From Aquilaria yunnanensis (lineage: Eukaryota; Streptophyta; Magnoliopsida; Malvales; Thymelaeaceae): a stretch of DNA of 64,000 nt. Below are positions 39,475-49,986 of the stretch, one piece after another. Each line of letters opens with the position of its first letter. The first letter of the stretch is position 1. Below the pieces are notes generated by a model that ran no database searches, was not told the DNA's origin, and was given only the letters and a program-made list of their open reading frames with translations. A program made the translations under genes and the position numbers. The DNA is taken from positions 1,674,001 to 1,738,000 of the forward strand of contig JBDJPA010000012.1 of assembly GCA_039654915.1 (NCBI GenBank), read 5' to 3'.

Positions 39475-39957
39475 TTTCGTCCGACCATAAAAAATTTTAA
39501 AAGAAATTAAATAAAAGAAATTAAATAAAAAAATTTATTATTATTATTTTTATTATTATTACTAAAAATTTTAATTAGTTTAAAATACATTTTTTTTTGT
39601 GAAGATTTGATTTAAAATGATATATGTGTGTATTTGAAAGAAAAAAAGAAAACTCCAAAAAAATGGCAAAATTTAAAAGTTTGAGGTAAAAATGACAACA
39701 TTAAGAAGTTTCGGGAAAAATTGACAAATTCTGAAAGTTTCAGGAGCATTTGGTAGTTTGTCACATAAAATTTTGGGCCTGCCGACGTTTCCGGCGCAAA
39801 TTGACAGAAAACGACAAAATTGTCAAAATCAGAAGCTTCAGGAACTTATCCAGAGGCTGAGAGACGTAAAGGACTAAAATTGTCATTTTACCAATTTAAA
39901 AGATAAGTTTGAAATTTTTTATTAATTTATCCATCAACAGTTCAGCCAAACTTCCTC

Positions 39958-39965
39958 TATAAATA
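39958..39965 (+). promoter_or_regulatory. TATA box of the 5' LTR promoter
   Basis: TATAAATA within U3, followed by the presumed transcription start about 30 bp on. In the 3' LTR the same place reads TACAAATA. Confidence 0.7.
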
Positions 39966-40399
39966 GCCTCCCAAATTTTGTGCTGAACACAGAGAAAAAT
40001 AGAAAGAAAAGCTTAGAGCTCCGTTTTTAAAATAGAAAAAATTACAGCCTTAGTCCCTAGCTCTCCTTCCTTTCCTCAGAAAATCTCAAAACTTTTCATT
40101 TTGACGATTAAGCCATCTTCTTCCCCCCCCCCCGCGCCCTCTGTTTCCATTTCTCAGAATTCAGAATTTAAAATCAAGGGTACAACTCTCATTTAATCCT
40201 TCATCTTTTCAATTTCTTTCACTTTGGTCACTAACTTTGTATTTTATTCTTGCAGAATTAATTACTAACCCTTTTAATTTTTACTTGTTTGTTTATTATT
40301 TGTTTATTACTAACCCCTTTTTTTTATTGTTGTTATTAACTTACTAACAACTAACTTTTAATACTATTATTGTTACTAACCTTTTAATTTTTGCATTAT

Positions 40400-40800
40400 T
40401 ACTAACTTTTATAATTGTTGTTAACAATTAATTAACTTTTATTATTGTTGTTAATTAATTAATTTAATTAACTTGGCTAACTTTTATTATTGTTGTTAAT
40501 TAATTAATTTACTTAACTTGGCTAGCTTTTTATTATTTTTGTTAATTAATTAATTTAATTAATTTGGCTAACTTTTTATTTATTGTTGTTAATTAATTTA
40601 ATTAATTTGGCTAACTTTTTATTATTGTTGTTAATTAATTAATTTAATTAACTTGGCTAACTTTTTACTGTTGTTAATTAATTAATTTAATTAACTTGGC
40701 TAACTTTTTATTATTGTGGTTAATTAATTAATTTAATTAACTTGACTAACTTTTTATTATTGTTGTTTAACAATTAATTTAATTAACTTTGCTAACATTT
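40400..40800 (+). repeat. AT-rich minisatellite inside the LTR
   Basis: About nine units of roughly 40-45 bp built on TTAATTAATTTAATTAACTT followed by GGCTAACTTTTTATTATTG. The 3' LTR (54990-55400) has one extra unit near 55150-55195. Confidence 0.85.
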
Positions 40801-41963
40801 ATTATTATTTTTAAAGTGGATGGCCAAAAAGCCCCACTTTATTATTATTAATTTTTTTTCTTTATATAATTTTTTTATTTAATTCACCTTTACCCTTTAC
40901 TAATTAATAAATAAATGAAAATTAAAAGAAGATTATTTTGTAATTAATTATTAAGGCTAATAAAAATTATTTTTAAAAAAGCCAATTATTTTTATTTTTA
41001 TATACATGTTTTTAATTCTTTAAAGATAACAAAAAGTTAAAATTAATTTTAATAGTTATTTTTATCCAGTAAAAATAATAAAAAAATAAAAATAAAACCT
41101 GTTTAAAAAAATACATGAAAATTAAGACTTTATATTTTACTGATTTATTTAAAATATAACTTTTAAATCCACTAAAATAATAAATATTTTTCATTAAACA
41201 AGAAAACAAAAAGAAAATTAAAACAAGATAAGAAAAAGATAAGAAAGATAAGAAAAAGATAATAAAGATAAGAAAGATAAGATAAGATAAGAAAGATAAG
41301 AAGGAAAAGGAAGAAAAGAAAGAAAAATATAGAAAATAAAAATTTTTAGATTATTAATGAATCTAAAAATTCTATAACAAAAAGAATTACGAATTAGTAA
41401 TTAAACTAATAATTAATTCCATAAAAATAAGAATTAAATAATTAACTATAAATTAAACCAACTTACATATCCGGATGATCCGTCAGGATCTGTGGTTTAA
41501 AAAAAATATCACCCTTTTAATTAAATAAATTAAATAAAAAAAAAAGATAAAAATCCATATTTACAATATGGATTAAATTATTTAAAAGTTCACCAAATTC
41601 CGTGTCCAAATGACTCGGCAGAGTCCATGGTTCGGAATCAAAAATCTTCCGTGTCCAAATGACTCGGCAGAGTCCATGGTTCGGAAGTATAAAATTTCAT
41701 ACAAATTAATTAATTTAAAAATCCACATTTCGACTAATCCAGTTAAAATTTCTAATTTTGAAAATTAACTGAGAATTATTTAAAAGCAAAGCAAAACAAA
41801 ATTAAAATCAACTAAGGTGCCAATTTTTGGGCGTTTTAACAAAGTTGTTTTAACGTAACCGTACTCCCGATCCCCGAACTCTCGCAGACCAATTTTAAGG
41901 TGACCAATCGACCTAAGAAAACTGATTAGTGGCGACTCCCGAAAACCCGACGTTGCCACAGCT

Positions 41964-41981
41964 TGGCGACTCCACTGGGGA
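41964..41981 (+). other. Primer binding site
   Basis: TGGCGACTCCACTGGGGA, three bases after the LTR end. It starts with TGG, complementary to a tRNA CCA end. From memory Ogre elements use a tRNA-Arg primer with a very similar site; the tRNA was not checked. Confidence 0.8.
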
Positions 41982-42699
41982 CTCCACATTAGTGAGTCGA
42001 GCCTAAAGTTGATTTGTTTTGATTTACTTTGCTTATTATGTGGATTTATATGTTATATTTACTTATTCTAAACATGCATAATGCATTCACAATATGAAGC
42101 TCTATACCCGAGCTTCCTTAAATCAAACACGATTCTTTCTAAGCGGAATTGGTGTTGCTGTCCTTGTGAGGCCACGGTCTCCAAGCCTTCACCGGTTTCA
42201 AAGTAGCAAAGTAGTGTATTGCCTTCTGAGACGGTTAGTCTCTGCATGGGCCCACGAAAAGCTACGACTCGAATTAATCCATTCCTTACATTAACCCTAG
42301 AGGGTAAGGAATCGGGCCGTCACTATGATTTAGTGACGGGATTCGGGAACTATCCCTTGCCTTTTTGATAAGCTACCTTATGCATATAGAACTCCCCACT
42401 TAACCATAGAACTGACCATAGAATTTCTACCATTTTACCAACGCCATAAGCACGTCCTTGTTATGCTATGTTGTTGCTCTACACTTTTATTTTCCGAGTG
42501 TCTTATATTTATGGTTTTAATTCATTTTTCCATAATACTTCATGAGTTGTTAATTGCTATTTAACTTATTAATAACCTTATCTTTCTTGTGCAATTATTC
42601 TTCATGCATCAAAACCACGCATCAAATTATGCTAACTTTTTGGTCTTTATAATGACAACTAAAAGTTTTGAAGTTCTACGATAATGGATAAGCAAACTC

Positions 42700-43110
42700 A
42701 CTCATTGCATGCATTCCCTTACATTAATCACGTGCATATAAAGTATGATAAAAATAATCTCATTGCATGCATTCCATTACATCAATCACACGCATATAAA
42801 ATCTGATAAAAATAATCTCATTGCATGCATTCCATTACATTAATCACATGCATATAAAATCTGATAAAAATAATCTCATTGCATGCATTCCATTACATTA
42901 ATCACGTGCATATAAAGTCTGATAAAAACATAATCTCACTTTATATTGCATGCATCCATTACATCAATCACACGCATATAAAATCTGATAAAAATAATCT
43001 CATTGCATGCATTCCATTACATCAATCACGTGCATATAAATTTTGATAAAAACATAATCTCATTGCATGCATCCATCACATCAATCATATACGCATAGAA
43101 TCTAATAAAA
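42700..43110 (+). repeat. About seven tandem 59-60 bp units in the retrotransposon leader
   Basis: Each unit contains ATTGCATGCATTCCATTACAT, then ATCACRYGCATATAAA, then CTGATAAAAATAATCTC. The array lies between the primer binding site and gag, so it would be in the untranslated leader. Confidence 0.9.
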
Positions 43111-43179
43111 TAAATATTCCTTTAAAAAGGTAAAATTGGACCTTAACACCGATATTCAACTCGACTCCAAACAAGATTA

Positions 43180-44931
43180 ATGGCAGAACAAGCCGAAGGA
43201 CGTCTCATGGAGATGGAGTCCAAGATTGAAAGTATGTCAGAATAGATGAGACAATTGATGGAATTAATCAAAGGGAAAGCAACTCAAGTCCCCATCAAAG
43301 AAGTACAAGATCCCACTTATCCCCCGGGATTCACCCCGCAACGAGTCTCAGTCCAAGAAAACCTGTTTCAAGAATCAGGACCGTCTGCTAGTGTTCACCT
43401 GAAACAAGACACTGTACATGAAGAGAAGAATATATTACCAAAAAAAGAAGCAGAATCTCAAAAGCTCGAAACAATAGAGAAGAGACTGCGAGCCATTGAA
43501 GGAGGTAATATATTCGGATCTCTCTCAGTGGATGACCTCTGCTTAGTGCCAGACGTCATAATCCCTTCGGACTTTAAAGTACCGGATTTCGTAAAATACG
43601 ATGGAACGAGTGATCCCATCACTCACATCACACTGTTCCTAAGGAGACTACAACCACTCACAAAAGATGAAAAGGTGTGGATTGCACTTTTTCAGGAAAG
43701 TCTCACAAAATCAGCATTGCAGTGGTATCTAAGTCAAGGACCAAGAAACATCAAAACTTGGAATGACCTTGCTCAGGCCTTCATCGGCAACTATAAACAT
43801 GTTATGGACTTGGCTCCGGATCGCCAAACTCTCCAAAACATGGAGAAGAAAAAGCCAGAAACTTTCAAGGAATATGCCCAACGGTGGAGGGACTTAGCTG
43901 CACAAGTTCAGCCACCCATGACAGAAAAAGAAATGATTACTTTGTTTGTCCAGACACTGAAATACCCATATTATGACAAACTCATCGGCAATTCGGCAAC
44001 TAATTTCTCCGATGTTGTCATGTCTGGAGAAAGGATCGAGCATGGGATTAGGACTGGGAAGATTGCTGAGTCCTTTAGTGATCTTATGAAAAGAGGAGGA
44101 CCATCCAGAACAAAAGATGAAGAAGTACAACAAATAGGACGCGAAAGAGGGATTCCCCTCGTAGGTACTGTGGCTACCGGTCCTCGCCTATCCTATTCTG
44201 CTAAAAGGCCCAATTATTATCCTACCAATAGGCCCAATGACTATCCTCCCAATATGCCCAATGATTATCCTTCCAATAGGCCTAATGATTATCCTCCCAA
44301 TAGGCCCAACAATTATCCTCTCAACAGGCCTAATCAGTTACGGCCACCTGTTCCGACTCCTCCAGTACCCACACGAAGACCAAAAGAAGTTTTTGCACCA
44401 ATTCCCATGACTTACACTGAGTTGTATCCAAAACGCATAGAAAGTCAACTTATCCGTCCAATTCCTACAAATCCATTTGGACCCCCATATCCAACGTGGT
44501 ATGACCCTAACATAACTTGCCCATATCATGATGGCGTTCCAGGCCATGGCTTGGAAAATTGCACAGCATTGAAACGTATAGTCCAACAATTAATCGAATC
44601 AAAGTGGTTGGACTTTTCCGATGAACCGAACATCACTCACAATCCATTGCCGCCTCATCAAGAAAAACCAGTCAATATGATAGAAGAACACCGGCTGATG
44701 AAAAAGTCAGTCAATGATATCATAACCCCTCTTAAGCATGTATATTCATGCCTTGTGAAAGAAGGGATTATCATGGGAAAGCCTTCTTTTGGACATGAAG
44801 AAGTTGAAGATGAGGAATGGTGCAACTTTCATGACAGTAAGAGTCATTCTATCCAAGAATGTTCAGAATTCCGTAAGAATCTGCAAAGACTCATAGACTC
44901 ATCCCAACTTATCATTTTTATGATGATGTGA
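43180..44931 (+). pseudogene. gag: Retrotransposon gag, with early stop and 3' frameshift
   Basis: The frame opens with ATG at 43180 (MAEQAEGRLMEMESKIES) but meets TAG at 43243-43245. It resumes in the same frame from ATG 43246 for 561 codons. The central block (VPDFVKYDGTSDPITHITLF, ALQWYLSQGP, TWNDLAQAFI, APDRQTLQNM, FKEYAQRWRDLAAQV) is a retrotransposon gag domain of the Tat type. Six units of a NRPNDYPP-type octapeptide repeat follow (44210-44336). Two Cys/His blocks come next, CPYHDGVPGHGLENC and CNFHDSKSHSIQEC, in place of a classic zinc knuckle. Near 44905-44925 the reading shifts: another frame continues from HFYDDVNVII to a stop at about 45071. No protease follows. Gag would form the particle that packages element RNA; here translation could start internally at 43246. 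Confidence 0.85.
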
Positions 44932-45856
44932 ATGTGATCATTAAAGAACAAGAAGTCAATGCTATACCAATCTCAAAACCTACTCTTAAGCCGTCAAGTC
45001 CCAAGGCCATTCCTCTACAAATCAAACAAAACCGAGGTCAAGCTGCTAGGCCCGATGTGATTGGTAATTGAAAGTGAAGATTTTGAGCTGGAATTACATT
45101 GATTTTGGAAGGGCTCCAAGTCAGATCTGACCTAACAGTCCGCATACATTTTTGAATGACAGGGAATCCTTTGAATAAACTTGTATCTTTGAAAGCTTGC
45201 AAAAGTAATCTAATAGTAAAAATCTCCTAGATTTAGTCCAGAATCTAGGGTGTAGTCTTTGTTAAATGGACACCTGCTATTCTTTTTCTGGTACAACAAA
45301 AAGATGTGATGCGTGCATTCTACTACTTTCCATTTTTACACTCTTTGCTATTATACTATCCATTATTGTCATCACACTTTACTTTTCGACAACCGGTAAT
45401 TCATTTTGTTCTCTAACAAAAAGATGTTGCGTGTGCATTCTACCACTTTTTAATCCCATTATTACTTTTACACATTCTACCAAGTTTTACCAAAAATTCA
45501 ATTATTACACCTTCACATTCTACCACTTCTTACCAAAAATTCTGTTTTTACATCTATCTCTCACTTCTTTCCATTATACTATCCATTATTGCTATCATAC
45601 TTTGCTTTCTAAATGATACTACTCGTGGGTGAAAATAAAAAGTTAAGGGAAATTTGATAGTAATGATCTTGAAAGTGCTGCCAAATCTAGTAAGAAGGAT
45701 TTCATATGTTGCACCTCAACCCTCAAAAAGAATTCACAGTGGTTATCAACATCCTTGCAAGAAGTTTGGGGTTAGTTTCCAAACAAGGTAGCTCTCATAT
45801 TAAATGACTTCAGTGGCCTCCCAATTCTCATAAATGCTTAAAAAAAAAAAAAAGAT

Positions 45857-46325
45857 TCTCAGTTTTCCACAACACAAATTCCAACAAAGGAAAGAAGTTC
45901 ATCCCTTCCATCAAAAGCCATTAAAGGGAAAATCCAAAACAAAAAAAAAGAGACTGAGAGCAAACACAAGCAACTAAAGCCACTTGAATCATTTCACTTC
46001 AAGAGGGCTATGATCTCAGTTCTTTGCAACACAAACTCCGAAAAGAGAAGTTCATCCCTTCCATCAAAAAGCCAACAAGGGAAAATTCAAAACCAAAAAA
46101 AAAGAGAGACTGAGAGCAAACACAAGCAAGTAAGGCCACTTGAATCATCTCATTTCAAGAAGGCTATGATCTCGGTTCTCTGTAACAAAAACTCCGAAAA
46201 GGAAAAAGTTCATCCCTTCCATCAAAAGACAACAAGGGAAAATTCAAAACCAAAAAGGACTGAGAACAAGCACGAGCAAGCAAGGCCACTTGAGTCATCT
46301 CACTTCAAGAGAGTTATCAAGTATG
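45857..46325 (+). repeat. Three tandem units of about 155 bp in the element interior
   Basis: Repeated landmarks are AAGTTCATCCCTTCCATCAA, GAGAGCAAACACAAGCAA and CACTTGAATCATTTCACTTC. The repeats leave an open frame (46010-46453), but it is low-complexity and probably not coding. Confidence 0.85.
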
Positions 46326-46589
46326 TCATAACCATAGCTAAAAAAAAAAAAAAAAAAAAAAAAAAGGAAACAAAAAAAAAAGGGGAAAAAGGGCTCAAAC
46401 TAGAGCAAAAGAAAAAAAAAAAGAAAAAAAGTGAGTTATGGATTCTAGACTGAAAACCTGCAAAGGCGGTCTAGAAGACAAAAGCAACCCTCAAACCAAG
46501 CGTACATAAAGATTACGATAGTTGGGGGGCAACAGATGAGGTCTAACTTTCTGAAAAAGGTGGCAAGTTTGAGGTCTTCACTATTGAAT

Positions 46590-46950
46590 TTTTCACCGTA
46601 ATCAGATATGCTCACGAATAGTATTAAAAGACTCTTCTTCCACACCACTTAAACTTAACTTTCCTCAAACCGAACATCCTCATTCAGTTAAAAGACTATC
46701 ATTGTGAATCATGTTTCAACCTTATTTAATACTGCTCACGAGTAGTATTAAAAGACCCTTCTTTCACACCACTGAAACTTAACTTTACTCAGACCTAATA
46801 TTTACCTCTTAATATCATTCTCATTCAGCTAAAAGACTGCCACAAAAAAAAAAAAACATTCAAACTTAACTTTCCTCACACCTAACATTTACCTCTCGAT
46901 ATCATCCTCATTCAGTTAAAAGGCTATTATTGTGAATCATGTTTCTACCT
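46590..46950 (+). repeat. Two to three diverged units of about 120-150 bp
   Basis: Landmarks are CTCACGARTAGTATTAAAAGA, CTTAACTTTCCTCA and CATTCAGTTAAAAGRCTAT. Non-coding. Confidence 0.7.
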
Positions 46951-47867
46951 TATTGCCTTGCACAGTTTATGTCTTCGAGTTGGAAAGGGAAGAATGGCAG
47001 GATATTTTAATTAAAAATAAAGACCATAAATTACTTTGTCAAGCTTTGCAAATTGATGAAAATTTTTCTTTAAGGCCAAACCATTATTCATTAATGTGTG
47101 TAGACTTAAAAGTGAGGAGATAGCTTGAGTCTTTCTTTAATAAGATGTGGTTCTTGTAAGAGAAATTTACGATCAAATGCCATCACAAAGGTCTAGAAAT
47201 GCTCGACCTTCTGTTAAATCAAAGGCGAGATGATACCTTTTATCCACATAAATATCATATTCAGGGGGGCAAAGTAGTCTCTACGAAGCGTAAGAGGAGT
47301 ACTGCCAACAAAGAAGTTCAATAGACAAGGGGGCAAGTCTTATGGATCAAAACATGAGTTCAAGGAAGAGCAATCATTCAGACTATAACATGGGAATAAG
47401 TAAGTGTCGGCACGACCACAAGAAAATGGGCAAAGCAGACATTGAAAGTAAAGCCTTTGATGGTATCAAATCCATGGCAATGGATGAGTACCCGAAAGAG
47501 ATATAAATTATGAGGCGGCCCAACTTTAAAGAAATTGAGGCCAAAATTCAAGAACAAGTCAAAGAAAGAGGATTTTGAAAAGAGTCCAAGAATAGTCCAA
47601 GAAGGCCATCACAAAGAGGATCCAGTAAAACAAAGACATAAAGAACTAGATCCATACAAAAAAAAAAAGCCATTAGTTACACATGCTTTGCATTCATGCA
47701 TTTCACATCATGCATGCATGACTTTTACATGATAGGAATCAAATGGGAAACACATCCACCGCACCGTTACAGCAGTATAAGCTGAGATCTCAATAATATC
47801 AGCTCTTACCAATCTATCACTGGATACACAGCTAATATGCGGGACCAACCCACATCAGGAATTCAAG

Positions 47868-48245
47868 GATAAGGTAGACAATATGTCAAAAGCCTGGCAA
47901 TTGATTCAATAATCGAGACTACACCTGGAAGGACAGGATTGACATCAGCTAGTAGTATCCAAAATAAGAGATAGCTATAGCCAAGGATAAGGCAGATATC
48001 AAAAAGGATAAAGTAGACAATATTGTCAAAAACTTGGCAATTGATTCAATAATCGAGGCTACACCTGGAAGGACAGGATTGATGCCAGCTTAGCAGCATC
48101 CAAGATAAGAGATAGCTGTGGTCAAAGATAAGGCAGACATCAAGAAATATTGTCGTTGAAACTTTGTCAAAAGCGGACAATGGATTCAATAATCGAGGAC
48201 TGGATCAACGTCAGCTCGATGGAATATCCAAGATAAAAAATATCT
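47868..48245 (+). repeat. Three diverged tandem units of about 140 bp
   Basis: Landmarks are CAATTGATTCAATAATCGAG, CTACACCTGGAAGGACAGGA and AAGATAAGAGATAGCT. The array lies directly upstream of the first cysteine-rich gene. Confidence 0.8.
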
Positions 48246-48383
48246 ATCATATCAAAATGAAGTAGGATCTACTTTTCCGGTTAAACGGCGGATACGGTAC
48301 TCCGTGACTCTCAAGTCGGTTCTCTCAGTTGCCCATAATAACTGATTCCTTCACCCCTTCTTTCTTTTACTTCCTCCTAGAAA

Positions 48384-48932
48384 ATGGATCCTACTTTTTC
48401 CGCCTTGCGAAAGTATTTCCCTTCTTTCCCAATGAACATCCTCAAAAAGATCTACCAAGTTCGCTGTGAACGATTAAGAGTTCTGATGCACAAAGGAATC
48501 CCTGAAGATGTGCGGTGGTTAATCGAAGCCAAGGTTCGTCTGGCAGGTGAAATCCCAGAGGCATTTGTGTCTCACATGCCTGGTATAGGCAAAAGCTCTT
48601 ATGCCAAAAAGCGAAGAGCGAAAAGGTTACAAGTCTGCCATAAATGTGGACGGTGGACTTGTAATACTAAATGTCGTTCTTTAGGGATGATCTCTGATAA
48701 TCGAGAAGATAAAATACGATTCATTAAGAATGGCCTGAGTAAAGACTCGTTGGATGATATCCAATTGACTCTTGAGACGCATTCTTGTGGATCTGTGCAA
48801 CGTGAACTACTTGGTTTGTGGAGCATTTTTCATGAAGAACGAAACCGTTACAGTCCCGGGAATCTGACTGTAAATGACCCTGTTTGCCAGCTTGTAAGAA
48901 AACTGGATGGGAAGCAAATCCTCGACTCATAG
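48384..48932 (+). CDS. Cysteine-rich basic protein, copy 1 (viral NABP-like), retrotransposon-borne
   Basis: Intronless 182-codon gene. Residues 1-68 are predicted mostly helical (LRKYFPSFPMNILKKIYQ, DVRWLIEAKVRLAG). Residues 69-81 carry a glycine/serine turn and a strong basic patch (KKRRAKR at 75-81) fit for nuclear import and nucleic-acid binding. It is followed at once by C85, C88, C93 and C97 (C-X2-C-X4-C-X3-C), then an isoleucine/serine/asparagine turn and FIKNG at 113-117. The order of basic patch, four-cysteine cluster and short hydrophobic motif resembles the cysteine-rich nucleic-acid-binding proteins of carlaviruses and allexiviruses. That is my recognition by pattern, not a search result. 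The C-terminal 65 residues, with a conserved HSC and NDPVCQ, match nothing I know. Function is unknown; nucleic-acid binding is likely. No TATAAATA box is seen close upstream, unlike copies 2 and 3. Confidence 0.8.
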   Translation: MDPTFSALRKYFPSFPMNILKKIYQVRCERLRVLMHKGIPEDVRWLIEAKVRLAGEIPEAFVSHMPGIGKSSYAKKRRAKRLQVCHKCGRWTCNTKCRSLGMISDNREDKIRFIKNGLSKDSLDDIQLTLETHSCGSVQRELLGLWSIFHEERNRYSPGNLTVNDPVCQLVRKLDGKQILDS

Positions 48933-49094
48933 AAGCCGTTAATGCCGTTACTGGACAAAAAACCAGTGGAAGATGTGAGCCACAGTCACAATTACTGTAC
49001 ATACAGTTTGTTATATTTGGAAAAGTTTGCATTTTCTTTTGACAGATGTACACGCTCCCCTAAGTGTAATCGACACGTTATCCCTTTTCATCAC

Positions 49095-49102
49095 TATAAA
49101 TA
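49095..49102 (+). promoter_or_regulatory. TATA box upstream of copy 2
   Basis: TATAAATA inside the segment TTATCCCTTTTCATCAC-TATAAATA. A closely similar segment precedes copy 3 and the LOG-like gene. It lies about 120 bp before the start codon. Confidence 0.55.
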
Positions 49103-49221
49103 CGTGTTCTTCCTTCTGATTAAGCAGCGGATAAGATACCCCGTGACTTCTAAATTCAGTTATTCCAGTCTCCTACAATAACTGATTCATTTCCCTCTTC
49201 TCTCAAATTCTTCTCTCATCA

Positions 49222-49770
49222 ATGGATTCTACTCTTTCTGCACTGCGAAAATACTTTCCTTCCCTTCCAATAAAAGTCCTTAAAAAGATCTACCTGGCTA
49301 GATGTGAAAGAATCAGAGTTTTTACACGCAAAGGCATTCCCGATAATGTGCAGTGGATAATTGAAGCTAAGGTCCGTTTGGCGGGTGAAGTTCCAGATGC
49401 ATTTATGCCCCGCATGCCCGGTTTAGGTAAAAGCCGTTATGCCAAAAGGCGAAGAGCAAAGAGACTAGGCGTGTGTTATAAATGTGGGCGATGGAATTGT
49501 ATTACTAAATGTCGCTCTTTAGGATACATCTCCATAAATCGTGAAGATAAAAGAAAATTCATTAAGAATGGCTTGCGTAAGGAATCTCTGGAAGATATCC
49601 GAGAGACTCTTGAAACGCATTCTTGTGGAAAAGTGCAAGGTGAAATTATCAGTTTATGGAGGACTTACCATAAAGAACGAAACCGTTACAGTCTTGGGAA
49701 TGTGATTTTAAACGACCCTGTTTGTCAGTTTGTAAGGAAACTGGATGGGAAGCAAATCCCCGACTTATAG
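49222..49770 (+). CDS. Cysteine-rich basic protein, copy 2 (viral NABP-like), retrotransposon-borne
   Basis: Same length (182 codons) and no indel relative to copies 1 and 3, with about three quarters of residues identical by eye. The basic patch reads KRRRAKR and the four cysteines keep the C-X2-C-X4-C-X3-C spacing (VCYKCGRWNCITKC). FIKNG, the HSC near residue 135 and NDPVCQ are also kept. Substitutions are spread over the protein and many are conservative (I/V, D/E, K/R), as expected under selection on the protein. The upstream leader (CCGTGACTTCTAAATTCAG to CAATAACTGATTC) and the downstream segment (CATTACTGGACAT...CAGTGGAAGATGAGAGCCAC) match those of copy 1. The duplicated unit of about 0.8 kb therefore includes flanks. 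Function unknown. Confidence 0.8.
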   Translation: MDSTLSALRKYFPSLPIKVLKKIYLARCERIRVFTRKGIPDNVQWIIEAKVRLAGEVPDAFMPRMPGLGKSRYAKRRRAKRLGVCYKCGRWNCITKCRSLGYISINREDKRKFIKNGLRKESLEDIRETLETHSCGKVQGEIISLWRTYHKERNRYSLGNVILNDPVCQFVRKLDGKQIPDL

Positions 49771-49920
49771 AAGGCATTGAAGCCATTACTGGACATAAAT
49801 CAGTGGAAGATGAGAGCCACGGTCATGATTCCTGTACATATAAGCTGTCATTTGTCTTTTCTTTTGACAATAATGTACTTGCTTCTGTAAGTGTAATTAA
49901 CGCATTATCCCTTTCATCAC

Positions 49921-49928
49921 TATAAATA
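49921..49928 (+). promoter_or_regulatory. TATA box upstream of copy 3
   Basis: TATAAATA preceded by TTATCCCTTTCATCAC, 59 bp before the ATG of copy 3. Confidence 0.6.
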
Positions 49929-49986
49929 TGTGTTAGTTATTTTCATTTCCTACAATCACTAATTTCTTTCTTTGCCTCCTTCATCA

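Larger units (their letters stand above)
39473..41960 (+). repeat. 5' LTR (first 11 bp missing)
   Basis: Matches 54030-56564 nearly base for base. It ends in GTTGCCACA, four bases before the primer binding site. It contains a TATA box (39958-39965), a C-rich run near 40127, a minisatellite of TTAATTAATT units and GATAA-rich runs near 41220-41330. A 36-bp duplicated word (CCGTGTCCAAATGACTCGGC) occurs at 41601 and 41649. Confidence 0.95.
44932..48383 (+). other. Retrotransposon interior without pol: repeats and decayed spacer
   Basis: This stretch sits where pro-pol would be. I looked for protease, reverse transcriptase, RNase H and integrase motifs in translated frames and saw none. It is built largely from imperfect tandem repeats and poly-A-rich runs (for example 46340-46440). 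Short frames such as 46932-47123 are unassigned. Confidence 0.7.

Noticed and set aside
41012..41209. 65-codon minus-strand frame repeated in both LTRs (also 55616-55813)
   Set aside because: Identical because the LTRs are identical. The sequence is AT-rich and low-complexity, with no coding signs.
46010..46453. 147-codon frame in the retrotransposon interior
   Set aside because: Made of three repeat units and an A-rich run giving poly-lysine; no conserved domain.
44932..48383. Hidden protease or reverse transcriptase of the retrotransposon
   Set aside because: Looked for protease active-site, reverse transcriptase YVDD/FIDD-type and integrase HHCC blocks in the plus-strand frames; none seen. 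A profile search would be decisive.
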